NCBI RefSeq assembly: GCF_040183065.1
Contig: NC_091131.1
Location: 9,044,501 to 9,108,500 of the forward strand
Direction of reading: 5' to 3'
Source: Periplaneta americana
Lineage: Eukaryota; Arthropoda; Insecta; Blattodea; Blattidae
DNA: 64,000 bases
In this document: positions 33,411 to 44,586 of the stretch, one piece after another
How the letters are laid out: each line of letters starts with the position of its first letter
Numbering within the stretch: the stretch's first letter is position 1
Program-made: the position numbers and the translations under genes
The notes under the pieces: generated by a model
Told to the model about the DNA's origin: nothing
Databases searched by the model: none
The model's input: the letters and a program-made list of their open reading frames with translations, nothing else

Positions 33411-33637
33411 CAAAATGTTAAATGTTATGTTTTATTTAACGACTGCAGAGGTTATATCAGCGTCGCCGGATGTGCCGGAATTTTGTCCCGCAGGAGTTCT
33501 TTTACATGCCAGTAAATCTACTGACATGAGCCTGTCGCATTTAAACACACTTAAATGCCATCGACCTGGCCCGGGATCGAACCCGCAACCTTGGGCATAG
33601 AAGGCCAGCGCTATACCAACTCGCCAACCAGGTCGAT
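33411..33637 (-). mobile_element. SINE C, full copy
   Basis: The head, on the right, is tRNA-like: CCTGGTTGGCGAGTTGGTAT (box A), an anticodon arm CTGGC-CTTCTAT-GCCCA with TCT at the anticodon, and GGGTTCGATCCCGGGCCAGG. The body contains TCATGTCAGTAGATTTACTG and CCGGCACATCCGGCGACGCT and ends cgttaaataaaacat. CATCTGAAG flanks it on both sides (33402-33410 and 33638-33646) as the target duplication. A second, truncated copy breaks the mariner element at 50880. Confidence 0.9.
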
Positions 33638-33649
33638 CATCTGAAGAAA

Positions 33650-34500
33650 ATTAGCCATTTTATCTTATTTATTTTCCAAATAAATATTAATTAATTTATA
33701 GTCAAATTATTGGAAGATTGCTGAATGAGCAAGAATCGCTCAACAGTTGAGAAGAAATCTACGCAATAGATAAACGACTTAGAACAATAACATACCTAAG
33801 GTTTTTCTGCATCAGGGATGGTCAAAATGAGCATTTCCGTCAAAATATCGGAATCTAATTTTTCAGAACTACAAACTCAAGCCTATACTTTGTATAGTTA
33901 GGAAGTACGACCAAAGCAGTTACTTGGAATAAACGCTATACAGAATTGACAGTTTTTGAAACAAAACCAGTTCTCGGAAGTCGCCTTTACAACAGACTGC
34001 AAAGAGAAGCACAATCTGGTTGTGAAGACCAGCATTCCAAGCTGTTAAATGCAGATGATGTCTTTGCTTTGCAGTGTTTGAAGAGCGCACGTCAAAAACG
34101 AGGAAACATATTCTTTCATTGTTTGAAAAAATTGTGGGTTTTTTTGCTAACCTTAACATTACCTGTCAAAGAACGAAGTAAAACGAAGTGTTTGACCAAT
34201 CTCAGACAGAAGGCAACTAAATTATGATGAATATTAATGGAAAAAATGTTTGCGAAGACCGACTTGCTTGGAATTGAGCAACCAGGTATTTCCGTACACA
34301 TACTTTGAAACTTTGTCGATGATCAACACGGCATGAGGTGTCTGGGGATTTTCACAGTGTCATAGATGTAATAGAGGCATATGCTACATGTCGACTCCAT
34401 CACCAGGAAGCAGGAGAACAAGGGAAACTTACTCCAGGGAAATAGCTTTTGGTATCAGAGCCGACATGTACCCCCGAAATGTTGGATCTTTACGTCTATG
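33650..34500. other. Unassigned DNA
   Basis: Overlapping frames of 79-93 residues on both strands at 33920-34301 share bases and are not recognisable. No repeat ends were seen. Confidence 0.35.
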
Positions 34501-34509
34501 ACACCCAGG

Positions 34510-35816
34510 CAGTGGCGGCTCCTGCGTATTTTTTAAGAGGAGGAAGGAAGTTAACAGCACGAAATGATACCTTCTTGAATGAAACATGCTACAAATTAGC
34601 CTAAATGCATACATGTAAGACTAGGTAGTGTTGGGGTTGGCCTTCCCTTCTGTATAGCAATAATCTGTTCTTGTAAACTGAGTTTCCTAAATTTTCCAAA
34701 ATATATTATGTTTTCACTTCCATTCATTGGTTTGAATAATTGCACAAATTAACAATTACAAGGAAATTCACAACCTCGCAGTATTTTTCGAGCACACTAC
34801 AGCATCACACGTGTTGGAAGAGATTATAGCAACTAACACGTAATTGGAACCGTTTTACGGAAATAGGAATGGGACATAATCTGATGAGAGCGAGAACACT
34901 GCACCCACCCACGTGGTCTGTGTTGCCACATATACATTTTACAAGTTCAGTATCGCATGCTTTTGAAGAATGTCAGTTCTTGTGAAGTCATACTACCATT
35001 ATTGTTCAAAGCTGCCGGTGGCCGATTAATATTTATGTTAAAAATAATGTAGTTTGGAGTACCTACTTTCAATTTCTAATATATTTGTACAAAACTGACC
35101 ACTTGGCTGTTGCCCTGTATAGTAGACAATGAATGAAAGTGAATTTCAGGGGTCAAAAAGATCTGCGATACTAACGTAGAGGTAACTACTTTCTCTTAGT
35201 TTTACATAAACCCAGCTTTAACTTTCAAATATCCTTGAAAGTTTCAAACTGTGAATAGTAGCCTATATAAAATGCAATGAATAATATTTTTCATTTATAA
35301 TAAAAAAAAAGTTTATATGGTGTCTTTCATGGCTTTGCGTTAAAACTGTTTTTATTGTGCCTCCTTCTAGATGTGTTATAGTCTGGTTGAATGCAGCATC
35401 GTTAGATGGCAACGGTAGCGAGCTTGCTGCAAGACCAGTCGGTTTCTATTTCCCGCCTATGCGCTGATTCAGAGGAGGATCTCCTCCCTATCCGTTCATT
35501 TACTTGCTTTAAAACTCTGCTTCTTTCTCTGGCCGCTAGCGCGCTGTTGTCTATGTGTGTTAACTGCAGTAAAGGAGGAATGGATTGGCTTTCCTCCACA
35601 CAAACAATCTCGCATCGTTCTCACAGTTTTCTAGCAGCACATGAGCGCGCGTCGTTTAAAACTCGTTCAACCGAGGTTTTCTTATAGCTGAGAAGTTAAA
35701 AATTACCGAATCTTCCTAGAATTTCAAGGCACGTATTTTATTTGGTATTTACTTTCAAAATAAGAAAAATGTGAGGAGGACGTTCCTCCCTTCCCTCCCC
35801 CATGGAACCGCCACTG
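34510..35816. mobile_element. hAT-like non-autonomous element, CAGTGGCGG ends
   Basis: The left end CAGTGGCGGCTCCTG and the reversed right end CAGTGGCGGTTCCATG flank 1.3 kb. A perfect 8-bp target duplication CACCCAGG lies at 34502-34509 and 35817-35824. Purine-rich GAGGAGGAAGGAAG on the left is mirrored by CTTCCCTCCCC-like text on the right. The 93- and 65-residue frames near 35402-35687 overlap on opposite strands and are not known proteins. It shares its terminal nine bases with the 12072-13092 element but not its interior. Confidence 0.88.
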
Positions 35817-35824
35817 CACCCAGG

Positions 35825-36283
35825 TCTTCTTACTTTATACCTTAAAGATGAAACCTAACTATTTTGTCTATATTATTATTTATGCTAGTAGATTGTAGTG
35901 ATCTTCTTGTCAGGTTGGATTCTTTTTGCCAACTTTGTTTCGAATTTCGGTAGTGACGAATACTACAACTGGCAGTTACTTTCTGTTATGTTGACAACAT
36001 CGTTTGCTTTTGTAGCTTCTGCCAACGTTTATGAAACGAGAGCTACTAGCGAGTATTATTTGAAAATTGAACGTAATTAATAATATTAATATTAATAAAT
36101 TACATACCAACAATTAATCAACAAACAGCATTTTAAAGTGGTATTCCATTTTCGGAGTTCGTAGATATACTAATCATTTCATGTGATCAAACAAAATAAA
36201 ACAATTTTTAGGTTAGGTCTCGTGAATCGTAAACTGTTAAGTCAAACCAATGAATTTCATGTTGCCATACAAAATACATTTTA
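35825..36283. other. Unassigned AT-rich DNA
   Basis: A 60-residue frame at 35898 is not recognised. Nothing else stands out before the Helitron start. Confidence 0.35.
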
Positions 36284-37855
36284 TCTATACTAATAATAAA
36301 TCTGTAGTCGAAATTTTTCTGGTAATTTTCGATTTTCCAAAAATAATTGGTCCTAACATATATAATTAATCACCCTGAAACCGAAAATAGCTTTTTTGAA
36401 ATTTTTGTCTGTCTGTCTGTCTGTTTGTTACCTTTTCACGCGATAATGGCTGAACGGATTTCGATAAAATTGGGATATAAATTAAGTTCGTTGTAACTTA
36501 GATTATAGGCTATATGGCATTCAAAATACATTATTTAAAAGGGGGGTTATAAGGGGGCCTGAATTAAATAAATCGATATATCTCGCTTATTATTGATTTT
36601 TATGAAAAATGTTGCATAACAAAAATTTCTTTAAACATTATTTCCGATACGTTTTACTCTTTGAAAAATTTTGATAGGACTGATATTTAATGAGATAAAT
36701 GAGTTTTAAAATTAAAATAACTGCCATCTAAGGCCGTGTAATGAATTAAAAAACAAATGACTTCGTCTATAAGGGGCCTTGGTCAACAACAATCGAAAGC
36801 TATGAATCATAACCTACAGAAAATGTTTCTGTGTTTGTATGAAGCAATATCGGAAGCTAAATTAACCGATTTGTATAATTAATTATTATTTCACCATTGC
36901 AAAGTGTAGTTTCTCTAGATGGACATAATGCTATAATGTTATTACAGTAACTTCTGAGTGAATTGAGGACAGGTAAGATTAAAATAGCTTCTTATGCACA
37001 GAAAACTTGATAGGCTATTCTGTGTATTCGTTTCCTGTATTTCTTAAAATAATGTTTATCTCAGAGAATTAACGAACAATGAGAGTGTATTGATTTAGTA
37101 TGCAGTAATAATATGTTAGCTTAGCATTTCATTATTTTATAATCCAAATTTTAACTATGCTAAATTGAATCGAGTTAAAATACATGAAATACATATGCAT
37201 TAAATGCAATGCAAAAAATTTGGGTAATGAGCCAAGCAGATTATGTTGCCCTGTTGTAAAATAAAATTTGTTCCTCCTGAGATTCAAGAGCCCCCATAAC
37301 AAATTTAAAAACTTATTTATCGGGGTACATCCGTTATTAACACACTTTTTATATAATATAATATAATATAATATAATATAATATAATATAATATAATATA
37401 ATATAATATAATATAATATAATATAATATAATATAATTTAAGTTATTTAAGTTATTTGAAAGGTTCAGAACCATAGTGGGCCAAGCGCCAATTACTGAAT
37501 ACGTAGAAAACAAGAGTTAAAATTAAGTTATTACCATAATTCAATGGAAACATATAACAAGTAAAATAAAGTATACACATTAAATGTAATGATGTCAATG
37601 TTCATTGAAGTATGGATGCATGTAATAAAAATTAAGAAACATGTTAAAGGAATTGTCATTGCACCAAATGAGTGCTCTCTGGACCAAAATGATTCCATTT
37701 TAATTATTTAAATATAATTTAAATTAAATAACATATTAAACTATTTATCCTTCTATCAAACACGAATGTTCCCTGGGTCAAATGTCCTATTTTAATTATG
37801 TAATTACTTTATATTTATTTCTAACGGCTGCAGCGGAGCGCACGGGTACGGGTAG
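36284..37855 (+). mobile_element. Non-autonomous Helitron, copy 1
   Basis: The 5' end TCTATACTAATAATAAATCT and the 3' end GCTGCAGCGGAGCGCACGGG followed by TACGGGTAG are the insect Helitron signature (5' TC, GC-rich subterminal block, 3' CTRR; here the last bases are GTAG, one change from CTAG). It sits between A and T with no target duplication, as Helitrons do. A GTCTGTCTGTCTGTTTGTTA block follows near 36407. No Rep/helicase gene is present. An (ATAAT)n array at 37351-37436 is unique to this copy. Confidence 0.82.
37351..37436. repeat. (ATAAT)n microsatellite
   Basis: About 17 pentamer units lie inside Helitron copy 1. Confidence 0.96.
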
Positions 37856-38510
37856 TAAATAAATAAATAAATAAATTGTAGGTATATTATTGTTTCAATA
37901 TGCTGTATATTGTGAAAATTTTTATCTCAAGACTGTTGTGTGTCAGACATATGGGCGTTCCTAACAGTTTCTGCTTCTAGATTTTGTATTTGAAGTTATA
38001 ATATTATGCACGCATTCCACGTAGACAAACTGTCACAAAACAGTGGAACAACCCGAATGCTTATCATGATGCCCTAATTATATAGCACACCTGCAACAGG
38101 TTCTGCAGTGCATGTCATTCCTAGAACTCGACGTCTTAGGCATTGTACTGGTTAGCAGCAGAAATTGTTTCCACAAACTTCTTTTCTGCATGTTGTCGAT
38201 TTTTACTTCTTTGAATGATTGCCACCTTTGCTTAACACAAGTGTTTACTTTATATTTTGTGGCAAGGCAAACTGCAACAATAACTTCACATTTACAATCG
38301 GTGAGAGATATCGAAAGAAGCTCGCAATAATTGCTATTGAACGCTCACACACCTTTTTGTCTGTCTAGTCAGCGCCGGATTTAGGTACAGTGCCGCCCCT
38401 AGGCAGTGCCAAAATTTGCCGCCTCCCAACTCCCACAAACAGTTCATGAGTAGCCATTATACAGGTCTTGTTTAGTTTAAACTAGTTTTAAATGAAATGT
38501 TACTATTAGA
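37856..38510. other. Unassigned DNA with possible hAT end
   Basis: CAGCGCCGGATTTAGGTACA at 38372 followed by TGCCGCCCCTAGGC resembles a hAT left end. The matching right end was not found. The 72-residue frame at 38112 is not recognised. Confidence 0.4.
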
Positions 38511-38512
38511 GC

Positions 38513-38656
38513 ATTCCACGTTAAGAAAAAAACATTGGTTTTATAGGCCTTGCCTAATACATTGTAGAAGCTATGTGGTAGGTAGGCGTTTCTATGGTAA
38601 CTGGTCATTTGATGGAATAGCCCAATTTGCTCAATGCTTTTTTCTTAACGTGGAAT
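38513..38656. mobile_element. 144-bp miniature inverted-repeat element
   Basis: ATTCCACGTTAAGAAAAAAC at the left is answered by the reversed ATTCCACGTTAAGAAAAAAG at the right, 24 of 25 bases paired. The inner 90 bp are unrelated. Target duplication is unclear (GAGC left, CGAGG right). It is too short to code for anything. Confidence 0.8.
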
Positions 38657-39220
38657 CGAGGTAGCCCGTGGTAGAAATGCACGCCAATGTCATCAAGGGT
38701 TACTTTAACCTTGTGGCAACGATGCATAACCGTAGGCCTATCATACGGTTGAAAGAAGGATGGATCTCTGCTGGACTGCCTCGATTTTTATCCACGATAG
38801 CTGCTCAAGTTTAGTAAACACACTTTACCGCAGTTAAAAACAGTGCTCTACATTTAACCACGTACAATAACATCTGTTGTCGTAGCAACCGGTTTTATCA
38901 TTCAATATATCGACAATATCTGCAACGTTGTCTCGTATCGCGTGCGAATGTGCATGACCCATTCTCGGCAGTGTTGCCACTACTTTATTTACAAAATCCG
39001 ATACCAAAAGGTGTGAAAGAAATTCTAAACTTCCTGAAGGAAAATCCGTGATAGCTGTATGATGCTTGATTACTTATTCACATAATACTTAATTAGCATA
39101 AACATGATTTATATAGACTAAAATAAGTTCTTATGCAAGAACTGTGTAAGAAATGTGACAGTTTCACAGACAAGAATGACAAACCAGGATATTGCATTCA
39201 GATTTCAACCGATGTTCAAT
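38657..39220. other. Unassigned DNA
   Basis: No frames or repeat ends of note. Confidence 0.35.
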
Positions 39221-39470
39221 GGGCTATTTAACGACGCTATATCAACTACAAGGTTATTTAGTGTAACGTAATTGGTGATAGCATGATTGTATTTCGCAAA
39301 TTGAGCCCAATGATTCGCTATAAGATTACCTGTCATTAGTCTTACAGTTGGGGAGAACCTCAGAATAAGCCGGACCAGGTAATCAGCCCAACAGGGGTTC
39401 GAACCCAAGCCCGAGCGCTGCTACGATCATTAGACAAATGCGCCGCCTTCTGAGCTACGCCGGTAGCTTC
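39221..39470 (-). mobile_element. SINE B-like, full length
   Basis: On the minus strand GCTACCGGCGTAGCTCAGAA and GGGTTCGAACCCCTGTTGGG are boxes A and B of a tRNA-like head. GATTACCTGGTCCGG, GGTTCTCCCCAACTG, ACAGGTAATCTTATAGCGAA and a tail ending cgtcgttaaatagccc follow, the SINE B order with divergence. Target duplication was not identified. Confidence 0.8.
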
Positions 39471-39907
39471 GATATGCAGTTAATTGAGCAATTAGCAGCA
39501 TTTGTGGTTGATAACTACACGAGAATTGACTGAAAAAAGTATCCTGATACTTCATGAAGGCGCTTTGAGGGTATGGAGGTGGCTTTCCATGCTTTCTTGA
39601 CCTAGGCACTAGAATGAGGTGTTGTGGGGTGGCATCACGCTCCAACTGTCTTTCTACACGCGGGAAAGACTCAATGATAGGAAGCTAAATGAATCTCTGA
39701 ACTGTTCTGAAAGTTTTGGCGACGATATCCGACTTGATAAGTAAATGATTCTATCCACAAATTAAACAGCGATCTCATTTCAGTCTCGACATGGGCCAAC
39801 AGACTCGGACTTAGACTTAATACAGCTAATACGCAGGCCATAATCATCGCAGCCAAAAGACTGCTGAACACTTTGAACGATAATCAAATTCGGTCATTAC
39901 GCTTAAT
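39471..39907. other. Unassigned DNA
   Basis: Minus-strand frames at 39430-39645 and 39671-39871 are not recognised. Confidence 0.3.
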
Positions 39908-40060
39908 TCAAATTCAAATGCAAATTTATTCATAATTTACATTTGAAACGGTACATTTGAATTGATACCCGAAATGACCATATGCTCGTGCTCGGGTACA
40001 GTCCAGTAGAGTCTACATAAATTTTACAGATATCAATAATAGTGTTGATAATGGAATAAC
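39908..40060 (-). mobile_element. Possible LINE 3' UTR
   Basis: AATTCAAATTCAAATGCAAA followed by ATACCCGAAATGACC and GCTCGTGCTCGGGTACAG matches, in reverse, the arrangement at 27060-27255 (CGAGCACGAG hairpin then aattcaaat end). No RT text was found to its right. Confidence 0.45.
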
Positions 40061-40830
40061 AGTGACGGAGATAACACAAAGATAGTAATACAAATTAATT
40101 AATTAATAATGATAATAAAATAAATATTAACAATAATAAAAATAATAACTAAGATTGATAAAATAAAATATAAAACCACTTAGCGAGAGTTAACAAAACT
40201 TATGTAAGCATATAATAATCAGGGGGAAAAAAAAATAACGAACTCGAAAATCAACAGAAAAGTTCGTTGTATCGCAGACGACAGCAACCGCCGTATTGAC
40301 ATTGTATTGTGCATTAATGGTAGTAGGGGGAGCCGAAAGTCTACATCCTGACGGTCTCTTCGAATCTTCTCATACAATCATTGGAAGTTAATGATGAAAA
40401 ACAAAGTGTCTACGAGTCAAACTGTTCATTATTACCAGGATAAATACAAATAATACTGAAATATATTAATCAAGTTTCAGTTATAGATCTCCCCTTTTGT
40501 GCAAGAGGTACCATATCAAAATATCTTATAAAAGGCGGGGAAAATATAAATTTTAAGAACTCTCTAGTGACAGAGATAGTGACAAGTAGGCTACAATAAA
40601 GTGTATCTGTGGCGATGCTAAGAAAATCATTTATGTGGAAACATACACTGTTATTAATTATTAATTATATTTATTACAATGTTTTATCTAATAGCTTACA
40701 TGCATCAGATAAATACAATAAATATCAGTAACATATAATGCTAGTAACACTAAAATAATAATAAAATTAAACAAATATCATAGAAACATTTTCACTTTAC
40801 TTTTAAACTTGAGAATGTGTAAATTGCTTA
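40061..40830. other. Unassigned AT-rich DNA
   Basis: No gene or repeat end was found. Some of it may be the unrecognised body of the LINE tail to its left. Confidence 0.35.
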
Positions 40831-41629
40831 GGTTTGGATTATTTTTCAATACTGATAATAATTGTATAATATTGAAATTAATTACTCATCTATCGTGGAA
40901 AATCTAGGAATATATTTTTATAACAATTTAAGTTGGAATTACCAAGTAAAGCACGCTTGTAAAAAAATCTGCTCGTCTGTTCACTCGTTAAGCCGGTTCA
41001 AGCCTTTCTTTCCCGCGCCACTGAAACAAACATCAGTTCAAACACTCGTAATGCCGCACGTTGACTATTGTGACGTGTTGTGCACTGACTTAAGCATAGA
41101 ACTCTAGAACAAACTACAACGTGTTCGTAATATCCGTCGATACGATCATATTTCATTTTTCGAATCTTTATCTTGGTTCCGGCTCAACGATCGCAGAACT
41201 TTGCACTCTCTTTCTCTTCTATTTCAAATTCTGCGCACCTCAGCCCCAAGTTATCTGTCGTCTCGTCTTGTGTATTTATGGTCTAACCATAACCTAAATA
41301 CTCGATCTCAAGTCACCGGTACATTGAGTACACCTCATCATAACACTTCCCGATACTCTTCATCGTTCACCGTTTCAATTTCTCGTCATTGGAACTCCCT
41401 ACCTCATACCTTAAGGGGCTGTCAGACATTTACTAATTTCAAAACCCGGTTGTCAAATATACTGCTTAGACTGTGAACTTTTCTAAAATGTAATTTTTCT
41501 AATGTAAGGTATGATTTTTATTTTTAATATATAATTTTTTTCCTATTATTTTAACAATTACTTCGATTCCCATTGCTGTTGTTTGATTCTTAGAATTACA
41601 TGTAACAAAACTTGCCTTCATTTTTCTGC

Positions 41630-41687
<58 letters not shown>

Positions 41688-41790
41688 TGTATATTGTTCC
41701 TGTATTTGTGTCATTTCTATATTTGCTATTGTTCTTATACTGGTTGAATGAAAGAGAAGGCTTTATAGCCTTAACTCTGCCTGAATAAAT
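40831..41790 (+). mobile_element. CR1-like LINE, 3' third
   Basis: Two frames give the C-terminal part of a non-LTR reverse transcriptase. The first (40862-41107) has VENLGIYFYNNLSWNYQVKH and MPHVDYCDVL; after a stop and a frameshift the second (41201-41476) has RTLHSLSLLFQILRTSAPSYLSSRL, LNTRSQVTG and ISRHWNSLPHTLRGC. These blocks are the thumb and tail of the CR1/L2-type enzyme. The 3' UTR (41738-41790) carries GAGAAGGCTTTATAGCCTTAACTCTGCC, whose two halves pair, and ends in TAAA repeats. The catalytic region and endonuclease are absent. Confidence 0.82.
41630..41686. repeat. (ATT)n microsatellite
   Basis: About 19 ATT units lie inside the LINE 3' UTR. Confidence 0.95.
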
Positions 41791-41913
41791 AAATAAATAA
41801 ATGAATGAATAAGTAAATAACTAAGTAAATAAATAAATAAGGAAGTAAATAAATAAGTAAATAAATAAGGAAGTAAATAAATAAATAAATAAGGAAATAA
41901 ATAAATAAGGAAG

Positions 41914-41948
<35 letters not shown>

Positions 41949-42677
41949 GGAAGTAAATAAGTAAATAAATAAAGAAATAACTAAATAAATAAGTAAATAA
42001 ATAAATAATGAAGTAAATAAATAAGTAAATAAATAAATAAGGAACTAAATAAATAAATAAATAAATACGGAAGTAAATAAATGAAAAAATAAGGAAATAA
42101 ATAAATAAATAAATAAGGAAGTAAATAAATAAATAAGTAAATAAATAAATAATTAAGTAAATAAATAAATAAATAAATAAGGAAGTAAATAAATAAGTAA
42201 GGAAGTAAATAAATAAGGAAGTAAATAAATAAATAATGAAGTAAATAAATAAGTAAGTAAATAAATAAATAAATAAATAAATAAGGAAGTAAATAAATAA
42301 ATAAATAAGGAACTAAATAAATAAATAAATAAATAAGGAAATAAATAAATAAGGAAGTAAATAAATAAATAAGTAAATAAATAATTAAGTAAATAAATAA
42401 ATAAGGAAGTAAATAAATAAGTAAGGAAGTAAATAAATAAATAAATAAGTAAATAAATAAGGAAGTAAATAAATAAATAAGGAAGTAAATAAATAAACAA
42501 GTAAATAAATAAATAAAGCAGTAAATAAATAAAAAAATAAATAAGGAAATAAATAATGAAGTAAATAAATAAATAAGGAAGAAAATAAATAAATAAGGAA
42601 GTAAATAAATAAACAAGTAAATAAATAAATAAAGCAGTAAATAAATAAATAAATAAATAAGGAAATAAATAATGAAG

Positions 42678-42708
<31 letters not shown>

Positions 42709-42813
42709 GGAAGTAAGTAAATAAATAATGAAGTAAATAAATAAATAAGGAAGTAAATAAAGAAATAAATAGACAAAGAAGGAAGTACATAAATAAATAA
42801 ATAAATAGGGAAG

Positions 42814-42856
<43 letters not shown>

Positions 42857-43048
42857 GGAAGTAAGTAAATAAATAAGGAAGTAAATAAATAAATAAATAA
42901 GGAAGTAAATAAATAAATAAGGAAGTAAATAAAGAAATAAATAGACAAAGAAGGAAGTACATAAATAAATAAATAAATAAATAGGGAAGTAAATAAATAA
43001 ATAAATAAATAAATAAGGAAGTAAGTAAATAAATAAGGAAGTAAATAT
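41786..43048. repeat. Expanded (TAAA)n tail, about 1.26 kb
   Basis: The TAAA tail of the LINE continues as AAAT/AAGT/GGAAG variants for over 1.2 kb. Runs of plain AAAT alternate with GGAAGTAAAT units. A block with AAAGAAATAAATAGACAAAG occurs at about 42755 and again about 172 bp later near 42927; a block with AAATAAACAAGTAAATAAAT occurs near 42490 and 42608. On the minus strand TTTA repeats have no stop in any frame, so frames of 239-269 residues (FIYLFIYLL) run through; these are artefacts. Confidence 0.96.
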
Positions 43049-43049
43049 C

Positions 43050-43126
43050 CCGTTCTCACCCGAGGCTTAAGGTAGGGCCTTCCATTCCGTAGCCAGTTGT
43101 TCAAGAACTGAGCTACCCGGCTACAA
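43050..43126 (-). mobile_element. tRNA-like SINE head fragment
   Basis: On the minus strand GCCGGGTAGCTCAGTTCTTG is a clear box A, followed by AACTGGCTACGGAATGGAAG in the place of the anticodon arm. The T arm is decayed. It directly follows the TAAA array. Confidence 0.6.
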
Positions 43127-43744
43127 ATTGATTCGTAGATACGAAATATTAGTAAAATCCATCAGTGGTTAAGAGAAGCCGCTCTACTGCGACAAACGAA
43201 AAACACAAAGCTCGAAATCCATTTTCTATATAACAAGAAAGTAAAATTCCATACGCAGTAGCTAGCGCATTAACTTGTATGTATTTTGACGTCTCAAAAT
43301 AAGTTTATATTGCCCACTACGTGTAATTGTTTTGAAACACTCCATTCACATCCTCCGGCCGAGAGTTATCGTACTACATGACATCAGATGTCTCCGATGA
43401 GATCGCGACTCCAGAGGTTATTGATGATAAGGGCAAAGACGACAAAAAACAAAATTATTGAGGAGGTAGCCAAACGTATGAGAAAGTATGTGTCACCTTC
43501 GCGACAGTTAGTCTACGTTATTTTTGTTTCCTGCTGAATAAGGTCGAACTCAAACTGTCACGAGGCCTCAAGTTGATGTTTGAAGGTTGTTAACATCTCC
43601 TTGTAAACAGCAGATTTCCATCCGGCATTGAAACAACTTGAGGTCAACGCTCTTAGGAAGTCGGTGCTAGTGATGTTTTGCAAGCATTAAGAAAAGTGAA
43701 CAGACATTCATCAGTCATGGATTGCTCGACTTAAGTGTAGGCTT
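43127..43744. other. Unassigned DNA
   Basis: No frames or repeat ends were seen. Confidence 0.35.
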
Positions 43745-43858
43745 CCATCATCATCGTCATCATCATCACCGTCATCGTCATCATCATCATCATCATCGTC
43801 ATCATCATCATCACCGTCATCGTCGTCATCATCATCATCATCACCGTCATCGTCATCA
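43745..43858. repeat. (CAT)n / (CGT)n microsatellite
   Basis: About 38 CAT, CGT and CAC triplets in blocks. Confidence 0.95.
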
Positions 43859-43917
43859 CAACAGCCCCCTTTACGTTATAGTCTTCCTTTGAAGTTCCTT
43901 CCAGGTTTCTCTATTCC

Positions 43918-44425
43918 AGCCGTGGCGAAAATGTGATCGTGCCCCGAGCCACTGTAACCTGCAACGTGCATAGCACCTATGGAGGGAGGCGGACATCCGA
44001 AGGGGAAGTGAAACAACTGTCTGACTTATTAACGGACTTTCATTTTCCTTACGTCAAGCACTTAAATATAATTTTATACAGTACAAGGCTACAAACTAAT
44101 GTTTAGTACGTGTAACGAAGAAAGAAATGAACAATAAATGAACAATATCACAACCTAAAATGTACCGTCTTCAGAATGTCTCTGCGACAAAGTTTCAAAA
44201 TCACGAATTATGTCGTACTTGATCACGAAGGTATTTGTCTGTCAGTCGTGATAAAAATTTGGTTTTTACTGTTTTCATTCTTGAAAATAATTTTTCACAA
44301 ACGTAAGTTGTAGTGAACATGGCTTCACAGAGCAAGCGAAAGAACGAAGTTTCGGATATTTATTTTTTGGCAAAGATTTGAAAAGTTCAACTTCTGTCAA
44401 GTCCTTACATATAGCTTTCATTTGC
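43918..44425 (-). mobile_element. hAT element fragment with transposase C-terminus
   Basis: CAGCCGTGGCGAAAATGTGA at 43918 is typical of the end of a ZBED/hAT element. From 44425 down to about 44200 the minus strand reads CKDLTEVELFKSLPKNKYPK and LRSFACSV, then in a shifted frame TTYVCEKLFSRMKTVKTKF and SRLTDKYLRDQVRHNS. The E-K-L-F-S-x-M-K block belongs to the hAT dimerisation region. A frameshift near 44330 breaks it. The other end of the element was not found. Confidence 0.72.
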
Positions 44426-44474
44426 CATCACATAGTAAATCAGTGAGTTCGCTGAAAAAGGGTCGACGTACAGA

Positions 44475-44500
44475 GATGATGATGATGATGATGATGATGA
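44475..44500. repeat. (GAT)n microsatellite
   Basis: Eight GAT units. Confidence 0.9.
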
Positions 44501-44586
44501 CGATAACACTTAACCTTTTAATGTTTCATAAGTAACATGTAGTATAATGCCGTTTTGTTACATAACCGTTTTCCTCGTATTACATT

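Noticed and set aside
33920-34301. Overlapping 79-93 residue frames on both strands
   Set aside because: They share the same bases, have no recognisable motif and no flanking gene structure.
35402-35687. 93- and 65-residue frames inside the hAT-like element
   Set aside because: They lie on opposite strands over the same bases and show no transposase motif.
41981-43104. Hydrophobic proteins of 239-269 residues on the minus strand
   Set aside because: They are translations of TTTA/TTCC tetramer repeats, which lack stops in all frames; three frames are open over the same DNA.
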